Source of the DNA: Monosporascus cannonballus
Lineage: Eukaryota; Ascomycota; Sordariomycetes; Xylariales
Assembly: GCA_004154925.1 (NCBI GenBank)
Contig: QJNS01000744.1
Span: 109,883 to 173,882, forward strand
Direction of reading: 5' to 3'
Length of the DNA: 64,000 nucleotides
Part shown: in pieces, positions 1 to 11,741 of the stretch
Numbering within the stretch: the stretch's first letter is position 1
How the letters are laid out: every line of letters starts with the position of its first letter
Program-made: the position numbers and the translations under genes
Notes under the pieces: model-generated
Told to the model about the DNA's origin: nothing
Databases searched by the model: none
The model's input: only the letters and a program-made list of their open reading frames with translations

Positions 1-491
1 GGCACCACCATTTTCGAGACCCAGGTCTCAGCCGCCTTGTTCAGAGTTGTCTCGGCGAGTATGCCGTCGGCCAGGGGATTTGCGACGTAGAACGTGTCCA
101 TGGGCGCGTCGGCGGCCCGCACTTTAGAGGGGTTGTAGATGAAGGCCTGGAAGGTGACGTTGTTAGGGTTCACCTCGATCTCGAGGTAGTGCTGCGGGTT
201 GTTGGTGCCCCGGTGGATGAAGGCCTCCATGACCTCGTACATCCAGATTGGGTCGTTGGTCCCCTGACTCTCATTGAAGTAGAAGTTGGTCTCGTTGTAG
301 GCGGTAAACGTGAAGTGGATGAGAGTGTCGTCGTAACAGAGGTCGACCTGCGTGAGGGGGAACTCCGCAAGATCAGGTACGGAGTTGTCGTACTGGACTG
401 TAGCCAGGGCGGGACACGCTGGAACTTTCAGGCTTGGCGTGGCCGAAACGGCTGCAGCGGTGGCCGCAACGAGCATTGAACTCAGATGCAT
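1..491 (-). CDS. Secreted carbohydrate-binding (CBM9-like/DOMON-type) protein, partial at window edge
   Basis: The reverse strand reads open from an ATG at 491 to the window edge (163 codons), so the 3' part is missing. The protein starts MHLSSMLVAA and runs into an Ala-rich signal peptide of about 17 residues. Next comes a beta-rich domain with the phrases PLTQVDLCYDD, FTAYNETNFYF and ITIW-like DPIWMYEVMEAFI, then NPQHYLEIEVNPNN. This is the pattern of the fungal family-9-like carbohydrate-binding domain of secreted proteins, where a strand carrying an acidic or aromatic platform is followed by YLEIEV(S/N)P. Asn-X-Ser/Thr sites (NET, NES, NVT) fit secretion. The ATG is chosen because it directly precedes the signal sequence. 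The role is inferred as extracellular carbohydrate binding; no catalytic domain is visible in this part. Confidence 0.75.
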   Translation of the reverse strand, partial: MHLSSMLVAATAAAVSATPSLKVPACPALATVQYDNSVPDLAEFPLTQVDLCYDDTLIHFTFTAYNETNFYFNESQGTNDPIWMYEVMEAFIHRGTNNPQHYLEIEVNPNNVTFQAFIYNPSKVRAADAPMDTFYVANPLADGILAETTLNKAAETWVSKMVV

Positions 492-1736
492 TTTGGGACT
501 TAGTTGACGATAAGGCGGAGTGGTTTGAGCAGCTTGCTTTACTTGTCTCAAGAGTAGATCAATGACGAGACCGAGCAGGACTCTGGATGTAGAAATGGCT
601 GTACCATATAGGCACCAAAATAAATGTTAACACCCAACAGTCTCTGCAATCACTGGAGGATTTAACGAACTTCCTGTTCTGGCTAAAAAAGTCAGCCACA
701 GCTTGCAAACAGCAATCAATCCTACGTTACGGGTCTATTGTAATGGTTGTTGCAGTGATTGGGATAGCATGTCCGAAATGGGCGTCCTGACGGGATGTGC
801 ATTCGAGCGCGAACTCTAAGGATCAGTAGCTGATCAATAGCCTGGGTTGGCCCCAATAGATCAGCCCTTAGCCAAATCACCTATAAGCCCCCTCCGGTAA
901 CGCTTTCTCGCAGCTACAGCTGTATTTACATGTATTTGAAGAGGCGTCGTTACCTCTGTTATTTTGATAAGGACCTTTCAGAGGCCAACCTGACAATATA
1001 CTCATGTTCAGCTGCAAATGCTTCAGTGTGCGATATCAGGTCGCATATTGAGGGATCTGCACGATATACGAAAAGGAACTATAGAAACGCACCTTGTAAC
1101 CCAGGGGCTTGGCACCACATGTGTGATGGGGTGGGGCCCCTTAACCGGCGATGCAACGGACTGATGTGCATCAGAAATTCACCGTCGCAACCAGAGCCTC
1201 GGGATCCCAGATCTGATCTTCGTCCAGCTTAGTACCTAGACCCGCAGCCCCCCAGTCTTGTGCCTCTTGCTCTCTTGTTTGTCCGAGGAGCCCGAAGTAG
1301 CATGCTTGCTGTCAACCAAGCGCGTTTTGTCCGCGTTGCGATGCTGGTTGGCTTGTCATAAATTTACTCGGCGTCAACCCTATCGATAACACGGTGAGGG
1401 CATGATGTTCGTTGCAGCCACATACGGCCTATGCCAGAAATACCGAGCAGGCGAGCCACATCTATAAGATTTATATGGACTTAACGGGAACTTAAATCAG
1501 GGGTCAGTGATTCCTGGGGCTCCACTTGGTCTTGACCATGCTCGTCCCACAATTCAGCTTCGATTCAGCGTTATTCCTCTTATTTGTACTTGACAGTTTC
1601 GAATCGGCTTTCCCATAGCCTGCAGGTTGGCGTCATCATTACCACCAGTAGCGTCCATAGGCACTCCATACTCTTATATGACCTCTGCTTACCCTATCTC
1701 TGGGCCCTTGCTATCTTCATCTTGAGTCTTCTTCTG
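492..1736. other. Intergenic, no supported gene
   Basis: Mixed-composition DNA with many stops in all frames. A 100-codon plus-strand frame at 930-1232 has no recognisable motif and I do not support it as a gene. Nothing else seen. Confidence 0.5.
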
Positions 1737-2220
1737 CTATTTACTGGCCTCCTTCCCCTCCTTGTTCGCTGTATTGGCGTCCTGCGCATCGTCATCCTCG
1801 CCTGCTTCATCGCCCGCCTCATCCTCCGCCTTGCGCTTCTCCCCCTGAGCCTCCCGGTTTTCGTCCTTGTTCCCAGACGCCTTCTGCTCGACGGTCAACG
1901 CTGAAGCCCCTTTACGGCGTCGTTCCCGGAGCGCTCGATGCGGACGGCCGGATTGTCCGGATCGGCATCCTTCTTGGCCGTGTTCCCTCGCAGGGTTTGA
2001 CGGCGGTTTCCCCTTCGTCCTTCCTCACGGCCACTATGCCCTCTGGCGCTCCGCTACCCCATTTCCAGGAGACTATGAATGGCGGTGTTAGTTTCCTCGC
2101 AATCCTGGTAAGCGACTAATTCTGCGGAGCATAACGCGCTCTGCCGCTTCGTGAGGTGGGCATATGGCGGCGCATTAGCACCGCCCCTGTATCTCCCTTT
2201 TCTGGTTCGGTGTTCGTCAA
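1737..2220 (-). pseudogene. Decayed Hva1/TUDOR-domain (DUF2945-type) small protein gene
   Basis: Three reverse-strand frames together give the parts of a fungal Hva1_TUDOR (hypervirulence-associated, DUF2945) protein, usually a short single-domain protein. They are SWKWGSGAPEGIV (about 2075-2040), then GNTAKKDADPDNPAVRIERS after a frame change near 1990, then TVEQKASGNKDE and a Lys/Glu/Asp-rich tail ending KEGKEASK with TAG at 1737-1739 after a second frame change near 1905. The first exon appears as TNTEPEKGD at about 2217-2190. It would start at 2220, where a TTG stands in place of the expected ATG. An intron with a CTAAC branch site and a CATAG acceptor near 2082 fits. Two frame breaks, no ATG and no clear GT donor after the first exon argue for a pseudogene rather than a sequencing error. 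The frames were read separately and not joined. Confidence 0.6.
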
Positions 2221-3418
2221 GTGGGTGGATTTGGATGGGTGGCCAGAGTGGTTACTGGTCACACAGCTGCAGCCACGGTGGTTGAAGTTATATTGAGTTT
2301 TACTGTCGTGTGTAAATCGTATGCCAGTGTCACAGATCAGTTGATCAGAAATAAAAGCGTATATAGCGTATGGAAAGTGATAATTGTCTGGCTAGATTCG
2401 GTCTCTAGGAAGCAGTGGCTAGAAAGCTCTGTATATAATATGGGATCCCCGGAACAAGGGTCTTCCTGAGTGTTACATGGCTCCATACCTTAATGACTAA
2501 CAAGGCTACCCCTTATCTGCAACAGAGCGTATCTTACATTTCATTTATGGACATGATCGGCTGCACACTACTAGGTTCTCCCCGCCCCGATCTAACGAGT
2601 GCGTGCCGATGATTTATTATTATTGACCCTTAGCTCGAAGTTCCCGAAAGCTAGATCCTTGCGGATCTGGGGGAGGCTGAACAGGCACGACAAACTAAGA
2701 CATGCATGACGTGGGCGCTAGCCACAGGAACGGTAGCAGAGAGAGGTCCTAGTCACATGCCGTCTCCCAATCTCGGAATACCTGGCTATGTAAAATACAG
2801 TTCAAAACGTTTCATATCTGTGTTCAAGAAAGGGGTATTATCAGGCCATACAGGTTGAGATGTCGGTTGCTAGTTATAGTATCTGCGCTGGGGATCCTGG
2901 GATTATCATATAACTCAAACGTCGGTTTTGTAGCGTGTGATAGTTAGGCGCTTCACGCCGATGAAGATAAACCCCCTATCGCTGACCATAGAGCAACGAC
3001 ATGCCGGATAAATCGGTCGGAAGTATAATTTGTTCAAAAGTTCTAATCTCCTGAGTAAATCATAGCAAATGGAGATCGGGGAATAGGTTGAGTATTTTAC
3101 GTGGCATTGGAATATGTGGTGGCTTTCGGTTATTCATTGATAGGGGGTGCCTGGGCAATGGTCTCATGGATGACAGACAACGAATGACAGCCAGGACTTC
3201 GATACATACAAGATGGTCAGGCAGCCTTAGACAGGTAACAACAGCAATCTGTTTGCGCGACCAACATATGATTTCATTTGAGCCGAGATACGTAAAAAAC
3301 TATTTCTTTTCCACCGCACACTCCCTACGACGTAACTGCCACCTGATATCACTGCTATAACGTAATTTCAACGTGAATCCTGATCAATCTTTGCAGAGCT
3401 AAATACAATAGCGTCACT
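2221..3418. other. Intergenic, no supported gene
   Basis: AT-leaning sequence with short random frames only. No repeat, RNA gene or coding relic was recognised. Confidence 0.5.
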
Positions 3419-5396
3419 ATGGACGCTCCCAGAACACCTATCATCCAGTATGGCGTCGAGAACAAGACTATCCCCGGCGACCCGAAAGGGTGGAAACTGA
3501 AAGAGTGCGGTAACATCGCGCACTGGAATGACTCCGAGCGGTATGAGGTGGGACTCAACCCCCTAGTGTGTCACCAGCATAGCAAAGCTAACTGACATTC
3601 TAAGACTTTCCTAAATTCGAGGAAACTGACTTTGAGATGAGGGAAGATCCTCGAATCGCCGCTATCCGGCGTTTTCTTTCCCTTGTTGCTAGCCGTGACA
3701 GCACTGTGTGTAAGGACGGAGACACTGTTCGAGATACAGCTGAGGAACTCGTCGTGGACATTGTGGTCGAAGGCTTCTCCGTGCGGTATATCAAGTTACA
3801 CGACGTTTGCTACAAGGATAAGGACTCGTACCGAAAAGCTAAGAGAGCTAAGAAAGTCGCCGAGTTATCGGACGCAAAGATGCATGCACTTGAATCTCCC
3901 ATGAGCCGCGATATGGAGAATTTCCTTATGGCACAGCGAATTCATTGTGGCAAGGCACCAGAGGCTCCCACGCACCGCCCGACTCCTACAAACCCTCAAG
4001 GTTCCGAGAATCGTAAAAGCTGGTACAAAACGATGAGAGGCGACGCCTGCTGTGCCTTCTGGGTCAAGACGACCCGATGCCAACGCGACGCTATGCGAAC
4101 TGAGGCCCTAAATCCTCCCCAAGAGATACTCTCCTTGATCAAGCAGATTCGGGACGAGGACAACAGCCACACGAAAGACCACTTCTGGAGCTACCGACGA
4201 GACGAAGCGGCAGCGGCGGACGCCGAGATCTACCAGGTAGTCGACAAGGATGTTCTTCTTATAGTGAACAAGAATTCGGAGTTGCTTCTCTGCAAGTTTA
4301 CGGATTTGTTTCACTTCCTGTACAATGAATACGAGGTGGATAAGGTTGAAGAAGCCGTGCGCAAATGGGCATCGCTCCCGCCTCTACCCCTTCCGGAGAC
4401 TAGTCGTCACATGGTTGACGACTTCATCCGCGACACAAAACATCCGGAAATGGACCTAGAAAAGGCAACAACTCTCGAGGAGATCGAACGGCGGCAGCAG
4501 TGTGTTGTGCATTACGGTACCTGGGCGATGAAAGGCAGGCGCAATCCCGATAGGGTTTGGAGTACGGTAGATACGCTCTTTGAACGGGGCGCTTCCAGAA
4601 AGGTCTTGGAAAATTACCCCCGTGTACTCATGCCAATCTTTACGCAGTACGTACTCGGACTCGGTTCGGAAGTTGTCAGGTTCTTTTTTAATACCTTGGC
4701 CCTCGATGAATACTAGACGTGCTGCGATGTATTCAACGCCCTACCAGACCTGCAGAAAATGAACATGTCGGAGCCTACCTTCGCGACTCTAGTCGCTCTG
4801 GGTATCAACTCATATACGCAAAGGCATACAGATCGGACGGATGTTGATTTTGGTTTCGCGGGCTTGGTGCCCCTGGGCAATTACAAAGGTGCGTTCGAAA
4901 GAGCTCTGTTCTACTCTTGCGCTCTCCGCTGGCCTTTGCGGGGGGAAACTTATGCTTTCCGCAGCTAGGCATACAGGTGCCCTACCAGCGCGGAGACCCG
5001 GTGATCTTCCGGGGATCCGAGATGGAACACTTCGTGGCCGACTGGACGGGCTACCGCGTGTTCCTGCTCTACACGAACTACCAGCCCGTCCGCAACTATG
5101 CATACCGTGCCATGGGCAGGCTGCCACCGAAGCCGAACGACCCGTGGAACCCCCAGCGGAGACGGGGGAGCGTGCAGTCGTCCGAGCCGAACTCGGCGCT
5201 GTACAGCCCTTGCTGGATGGAGCCGGCCAAGCAGGTCCCCGAGAAGCTCTACGAGGCGGACATACACGGAGCCGCGTATATGGGGAGATGGGGTTCTTCG
5301 GAGGATTCCAAGTCGAGCTCTGGAACCGATTTCGATCGAGGGCGGTTGGTTGTGGCGCTACCGCCCGCAGAGAATCGCCACAAGCTTGATGGTTAG
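3419..5396 (+). pseudogene. 2OG-Fe(II) dioxygenase-like gene, copy 1, interrupted
   Basis: A first exon (ATG 3419, MDAPRTPIIQYG) is followed by a large frame from about 3600 to 4713, a TAG at 4714-4716, and continuation in the same frame to about 4890. A last exon runs 4942-5396. The C-terminal part has the features of the 2-oxoglutarate/Fe(II) dioxygenase double-stranded beta-helix: HTD (HxD metal motif) in INSYTQRHTDRTD, a Gly-rich turn LVPLGNYKG, a distal His in EMEHFVADWTGYR and the Arg of that block. Fungal TET/JBP-like oxygenases have this layout, so oxidation of nucleic-acid bases or protein side chains is possible, but the substrate is unknown. The copy at 9489-11741 aligns along most of its length. 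Lesions: the in-frame TAG, where CAG would fit, and a last intron that would end in GG instead of AG near 4941. The upstream intron phases also do not join cleanly at 3550-3605. Confidence 0.6.
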
Positions 5397-6230
5397 GGCT
5401 CATTGCCTGGGCCCCAGGTCGTCTGAGGCAAATTTCGGCATGTAGCATTGTTGCCTTCCAAAGGGCATTGAAGGGGGACAGATGTAGGCGACGACCAGCC
5501 TGATGGTCCGGAATGCGGGCCTCCGAACAAAGTCCGGAATGTTAGCGAGTTCCCTGGACGCCGGTGTCAATGTGGAGCCTTAAATTTGCCCAGTCCAGCA
5601 ACCTCCGCTGGGGCGTCTTGTGATGCGTAAGAAAACGAGCAACTGCTTCTCCAAGACGAACATGTAAATAATGCTATACGCACCTCCTAGGTGTCTCACA
5701 ATGTACCTACCTAGGTATGTTAATTGCCTCGGAGTTTCGACTGTACCTACAGAGAGAGTTCACGTCGTAATAGCGGACATGTATACACACACTAAGTGTC
5801 TTAGCTAGCCTATGACGTATTATAGACCTCACTCTTACATTACAAACACGCACCTGTTTTTTACGAGATCACATTCGACTCGACTTATAGATACTGTAGA
5901 TAGGTACCTCAAACAGCCTGCTTCAAGTTATATACGTAGACGTAATGTCATTGAACGTTACGTCGATTGATTTTAACAGAGATCCACCGTGGGCCAAGTT
6001 ATTCAGGTAGCTATCCCTCTATGGCCCTTCTATGACCACTACTTCAGGTCATTCGCTTGCTACACAACCCATGATAATCAATTCAGCTTTTGTGAGATCT
6101 CAAGCAGTCTGGTTGATAGCCAGACCGAAACTGCCGTTTCAATACTGAGCAGAGTCTCGTGATCTAGCGACCGAACTGAGTGGTGTCATTCAGTGCAGAA
6201 GACTGCGAGTTCTGATACGGCATAATTGAC
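5397..6230. other. Intergenic, phosphoketolase upstream region
   Basis: AT-rich with several short direct copies of CCTAGGTA/ACCTAC-like words around 5690-5760. No gene recognised. The last few hundred bases are presumably the promoter and 5' leader of the phosphoketolase gene. Confidence 0.4.
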
Positions 6231-8848
6231 ATGAACAGTACCGAAGTCCAGCAGATAAGGCCTTTCGGGCCCGCCAGATCTACCATTCAAGGGAAGCCGC
6301 TGTCGAAGGATGAGATCAAGCAGTACGACGACTTCTTCAGTGCCAGCCTGTACCTATGTCTTGGCATGATCTACCTGAAGGAGAACCCCCTCCTCCGGGA
6401 GCCCCTGAAGGTCGAGCATATAAAAGCGCGACAGCTGGGCCACTTCGGGTCCACGCCGGGCCAGATCTTCACTTACATGCATTTCAATCGACTGATCAAG
6501 AAGTATGACCTAGATGCGATATTCATCTCTGGGCCCGGACATGGCGCTCCTGCAGTGCTCTCCCAAGCTTACCTGGAGGGGACTTATTCTGCAGTATATC
6601 CCGAGAAGTCTGAGAACCCCGACGGTATGCAGAAATTCTTCAAGTACTTCAGTTTCCCCGGCGGTACCGGTTCTCACGCTACGCCCGAGGTGCCCGGTTC
6701 CATCCACGAGGGCGGGGAATTAGGATATTCTATTTCCCACGCCTTCGGCACCGTGTTCGACAACCCAAATCTGATTTCTCTGCCTATGGTTGGAGATGGC
6801 GAAGCGGAGACCGGTCCCTTGGCGACTGCGTGGCACAGTAACAAGTTCCTGAACCCCATCTGTGATGGCGCTGTTCTGCCAGTCTTGCACCTCAACGGGT
6901 ACAAGATTAACAACCCTACCGTGCTCGCGCGTATCACACACAAGGAGCTCGAGCAACTCATGCTCGGATATGGCTGGGAGCCTTATTTTGTGGAAGGTGA
7001 CGAGGTTGAGAGTATGCATCAGGCTATGGCTGCGACTCTCGAACATTGCGTGCAAGAGATCCGCAAATTCCAGAAGCAGGCTCGCGATTCCGGAAAACCC
7101 TTCCGACCAAGATGGCCCATGATAGTTCTCCGTACGCCGAAGGGCTGGACTGGACCCCGGCAGCTGAACGGCCACTATCTTAGCGGTTTCTGGCGTGCCC
7201 ACCAGGTCCCGATTACAGACGTTCGCACCAACCCAGATGATCTGAAGAAGCTCGAGGACTGGATGCGTAGCTACGAACCTGATCGTATCTTCGGGGAGGA
7301 AGGTAGACTCAACCCTGAGTTGCGGGATGCATTGTGCCCCAAGGGCAATCGTCGTATGAGCGCAAACCCCGTGGCGAACGGCGGTGTTCTTGTGGAACCA
7401 CTCAAGCTACCCGACTTCAAGGATTATGGCATCAAGGTCGATCGGGGTGGTGCGGTCTCAGCCGGCAGTATGAAGAACTTCGCTGCGTTCCTTCGGGACA
7501 TCATCAAGCTCAATCCCAACAACTTCCGGCTGTGGGGTCCCGATGAAACAGAGTCGAATAAGCTGTCGCTAGTGTACGAAGCAGGCAAGAAGGTGTGGAT
7601 GGGCGAGTATTTCGAGGAAGACTCCGACGGCGGTAACCTATCTCCTTTCGGCCGCGTCATGGAGATCCTATCGGAGCACACCTGTGAGGGTTGGCTTGAG
7701 GGTTACATCCTCAGTGGTCGACATGGGCTATTCAATAGCTATGAGCCTTTTATTCATATTGTTGACTCCATGGTCAATCAGGTGGGTGTCACCATTCGAC
7801 TGGTCTGGATCCGGAGACTGACAAGGGATGTAGCATTGCAAGTGGATTGAAAAGTGTCTTGAAGTCGAATGGCGAGTCAAAGTGGCATCGCTGAATATCC
7901 TCTTGACATCAGTCGTATGGAGGCAAGATCATAATGGTTTCACCCACCAAGATCCTGGTTTCCTGAGCGTCGTTGCCAACAAGAGCCCTGCTGTTGTCCG
8001 CATTTACCTCCCTCCCGACGGGAACTGTCTCCTGTCAAGTGAGTGTACCTAACCTTTCCCCGGTTGGGACTTCTATTAACGGGCTGCCGCAGCTATGGAT
8101 CACTGCCTTCGTTCATCCAACTATGTCAACGTTGTTGTTGCTGATAAGCAAAACCACCTCCAGTATTTGTCTGTGGAGGAAGCCATCGAGCACTGCTCGA
8201 AGGGCATCAGTATCTGGCAGCAGTTCAGCGCGGACGACGGCCAAGAACCGGACGTCGTCATGGCTTGCTGCGGCGACATCTCGACTCAGGAGACGTTGGC
8301 GGCCATCGACCTCCTCCTGCAGCACCTTCCCGATTTAAAGATCCGCTGCGTCAACGTCGTTGACTTGTTCAAGTTGATCCACCACACCGACCACCCCCAC
8401 GGCTTGGAGGACGGCGAATGGACATCTATATTCACGGCCGACAAGCCCATCATATTCAACTTCCACTCGTACCCCTGGCTCGTCCATCGACTGACGTACA
8501 AGCGGCCCGGCAGCCACAACATCCACGTTAGAGGTACGTTTCTGGCTGTTCCCTGAAGCTTTTGCCTCTCCCTCACCCGCGAGGTCCTTGCTGACAGATA
8601 GTACAGGGTACAGGGAGAAGGGCAACATTGACACGCCCCTGGAGCTCGCCATCCGCAACCAGACGGACCGTTTCAGCCTCGCCATGGATGCCATCGACCG
8701 CATGCCGCATCTGCACAACAGGGGCGCCAGCACGCGGGAGAAGTTTAGAAGCCAGCAGCAGGCAGCGTCGAACGAGGCCTACGAGAATGGGAGTGATCCT
8801 GAGTATTTGACTAACTGGAAGTGGCCTGAGAGGAAAAAGGCGCCCTAA
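6231..8848 (+). CDS. xfp: Xylulose-5-phosphate/fructose-6-phosphate phosphoketolase
   Basis: This thiamine-diphosphate enzyme splits xylulose 5-phosphate (and often fructose 6-phosphate) with phosphate to acetyl phosphate plus an aldose phosphate, a cytosolic route from pentoses to C2 units. Exons are 6231-7781, 7834-8038, 8093-8533 and 8607-8848; all junctions are GT...AG and keep phase, giving 812 residues, normal for the family (about 800). Family signatures: LGHFGSTPG (69-77), SGPGHGAP (100-107), EGGELGY (160-166), GDGEAETG (188-195, ThDP/Mg binding), and late [10 protein letters not shown]. The ATG at 6231 is the first in frame and gives a normal N-terminus. The gene is intact and sits between two damaged 2OG-dioxygenase-like copies. 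No targeting peptide was seen. The choice between the two fungal phosphoketolase types cannot be made by eye. Confidence 0.96.
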
Positions 8849-9488
8849 AAGGCAATAGGGGAGGGGCCGCTGGGAAAGCCAGCGATCAAGCGCAGTAAAA
8901 GTCTTGTTCAAGGCAGTATTGCTATTCGGTTGTTAACGTTCGGTTATGGTGCAACCAACATATCATGTTATACGGCTACATGATTGGAACTGAACTCCCG
9001 CGTTATACTCGACTAAGATGATGCTGTTATGGGAAGGTCAAGTGAAATCGAGGTATGCACTGTACCGTTCTTTAAGGTGACTATCCGATTGAACAGGTAA
9101 TCAGTAAACGGAAGCCACGAGCACCTACAAACGATATTCATTCATTCCATGATTTGCCACGGCCCTCTACATATGGGAAGCCATCCACCCGACAAATTCT
9201 CCCAATCAAATAGATACCCTGGATAGAACTATTGCTGTGAAAGCAGGTCCATCTCTGCCTATTCGATGGAAGCCATCAGCAACATCTCTTGCATTGACTT
9301 CACATGATCCGAACCCTGTTACATGATTCCGCTACCAAGTGAAAGAACCTCCCATTCTTCCGCCAGAATCTTTCGGTCGTATCAAATTCGCCTACCAATC
9401 ACAAATCTATTCTCTACGTAATTGACTCTCTTGCTCTGTATTCACCCTGTGTACCTACCTTTATCCTACGCATTCTCACATCAATCAT
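8849..9488. other. Intergenic
   Basis: 3' region of the phosphoketolase gene and leader of the next locus. Pyrimidine-rich from 9320 to 9480, as is common upstream of fungal genes. No other feature seen. Confidence 0.4.
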
Positions 9489-11741
9489 TTGCCAGCCGAG
9501 AATTCCTTACCTCAGCCGGGCAGACGCCCCGGACTTGATTCCCGATGCGGAGCTGATCGAGACCTTACTCAACCAGCGAATACCTTCAACCACCGCACCA
9601 AGCGCATCCGAAAACTCAACGAGCTCACTCAAGAGCAGCGGAGCAGGACGGGGTTGCTCAAGTTGGGCAAGCGTGAGGAAGTCATCCAGGGAGATCCCTA
9701 CGCCCTGTATCCCTATTGGGCCGGCAATGTCGGCCACCCTCGAGATCCACGGATGGTACCTAGCAGCTGTAGCCTTTACTACCCCGGGGATTGGGGCTAT
9801 TACTGACACACACTATAGTTTGATATCATGGAACCGATCATGGGGCAGCTGAAGTCCAAAATCACGAAAAAGACGAAGGAGATAGAGCGTATCGCAGAGA
9901 TGTTCAGAGATACCTCGACAACAGACATCAAGACTTTGGCGGCAACCTTTTCGGAGGATCCCGGGGATTGGACAGTCGTCCGCGATGATGCCAAGGAAAT
10001 TGTCGTCTCTTTCTACATTGGTACCAAGGCTGTCCGGCTGATGCAGGCGCTAGATCTCGACAAAGAGGACCCCGCCACGATTGACAACTCACAGCGAGCA
10101 AAGACGTCCGAGATCGAGGCTAAGGAGCTCATCGGGAGGAGCCCATGCCGGTGCCGGTGCAGCAGTACCTAGCAGCTACGATGTTGAGAACGAAGAATTC
10201 GACAATCCCGACCAAGAAAACGCCTCGCAAGCGATTCTTCAAGGAGTTGCGTGGCGTCGCTCAGGAACGCTACTGGTTGCTGATGTCCAAGACTGAGCGA
10301 GCCGAGATCAGGAGACAGGCAGCGGTGGAGGACGACGAGATTGCAGCGTGGCTGGCCATTATGAAGGACAACTAGCAAGCGAACTGGACCGGTGGTTCTC
10401 GGGACGAGGACCACTTCCACAACTACCTAGTAGACCAGACCGCGGGACAGTCACTGTGGGAGTTGATCAAAGAGGACATCTTCGTCGCGACCGACGCCCA
10501 CCGCCGTGTGCTGTTCGCCAAAGTCGAGCGGGCCGTCAAATTGCTGTACGATAGCGAGACCGCGGACCTGCTCGAGCGGTGCATCGACCTCTGGTCCTTC
10601 TTCACCCCACTTCCCGCCCCTGAGACGAGCCGCCACGTCGTCGACAGCCACGTGCGGCGACTGCATCCGGAGCTCGATATGGAGAGAGCGACGGTCGAGA
10701 CGCTTCCCAACGCCAAAATGGCGGTGGCTCGCGAGTGACACATTACCACTTATCGTTGACACCCCTCCTCAAAACCTCCTATTGGTAGATGACTCTTCAT
10801 TTGGGCCCAAAGCCCGATTATCGCTGCCTTGGGCCTCGGTTATCATGAGTTTACATGTCTCATTAGAGAGGTGCACTACTAATCCAAAATGCGTTATTTA
10901 GATTATGGCTGTTAGGCGCAGCCAGGAGACCCGCACGGTGAGCATCCCTTCGCGAGCTGGTTCGCCTTGTTCAGCAAGAGCGTAGACCAGGATTACCCGC
11001 GCCGACTATTCCCGAGCTTTTACCAGGCGGTCTTCGGCATGGCCACAAATCTCCTCAGGTTCCTCGTCCAGCCGCTGACCCCGCGCTACTACGTCGAGAG
11101 CCGCGAGGTCCGGGAGAACCTGGACGACTGGTGCAAGTTCGCCACCGACGAGGAGGACTTCATCACCCTCTTCGTCCTCGGCATAAACGGGTACACGCAG
11201 CGGCACAAGGACATCAACGACGCCCAAGGAGGCATGGCGGGTCTGCTGACGCTGGGACGCTACCGAGGCGAGTATCTAACACCTTGGGAATTGCCCGCTC
11301 GGAGCAAGGAGACTAACTGGGCTGTTTAGGGGTAATCTGTGCGCACCACGATTGAAGGTCAAGGTCCGCTACCAGCCGGGAGCCGCGGCAATCATCGCGG
11401 GAGATGTGCTTGACCATCTCGCGCTCGACTACTCCGGCAAGCGATTCTTCGTAATCGCCACGAATCACGACAGCGTAAAGCAGCGAGTGTACCGCAAGAT
11501 GGGGAAGCTTCCCCCGATCCCACGGGCCGAGGAAGATGACGCCGCCGTCCCGGCCGCCCTGGACTCGGAGGGTGAGGACTGCGATGAATACGGACATTTG
11601 TATGAGAATGACCTAAAGGCTCCCCCTTGTTTGAACTGGGGAGATGACAACTACGACGACTCTATCATCGTGACCAACACGTATCTACACGAGGGCTATG
11701 CCCTCCATTCTTCTCCGGATAGCGAACGGGCGAGCGAGTAA
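9489..11741 (+). pseudogene. 2OG-Fe(II) dioxygenase-like gene, copy 2, interrupted
   Basis: Diverged homologue of 3419-5396 in the same orientation. Pieces in order: a basic N-terminal exon to about 9753 (KRIRKLNELTQEQ), an intron 9754-9816 ending CTATAG, an exon starting FDIMEP and reading to about 10140, a frame change, and PRKRFFKELRG from about 10225. A TAG follows at 10373-10375, and the same frame then continues through IKEDIFVATDAHR and PLPAPETSRHVVD to about 10736. After an intron ending TTTAG near 10900 comes FSKSVDQDYPRRLFPSFYQ. The oxygenase core follows with HKD in INGYTQRHKDIND, LLTLGRYRGE, an intron (about 11270-11329) and the distal block DHLALDYSGKRFFVIATN. TAA is at 11739-11741. 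The metal and cofactor residues are kept, so the stop and the frame change look like the disabling events. CAG would suit the TAG position. The N-terminal start is unclear; a second frame near 9535 (PDAELIETLLNQ) also looks coding. Confidence 0.6.

Noticed and set aside
930..1232. 100-codon plus-strand frame
   Set aside because: No recognisable motif, no splice structure and low coding character.
1584..1904. Leu-rich plus-strand frame resembling membrane segments
   Set aside because: It is the antisense of the acidic tail of the Hva1-like relic; the hydrophobic look comes from reverse reading of GAA/GAG-rich codons.
5690..5760. Repeated CCTAGGTA-like words as a CRISPR-like or iterated element
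   Set aside because: Only two or three partial copies without regular spacing; a fungal nuclear genome is not expected to carry CRISPR.
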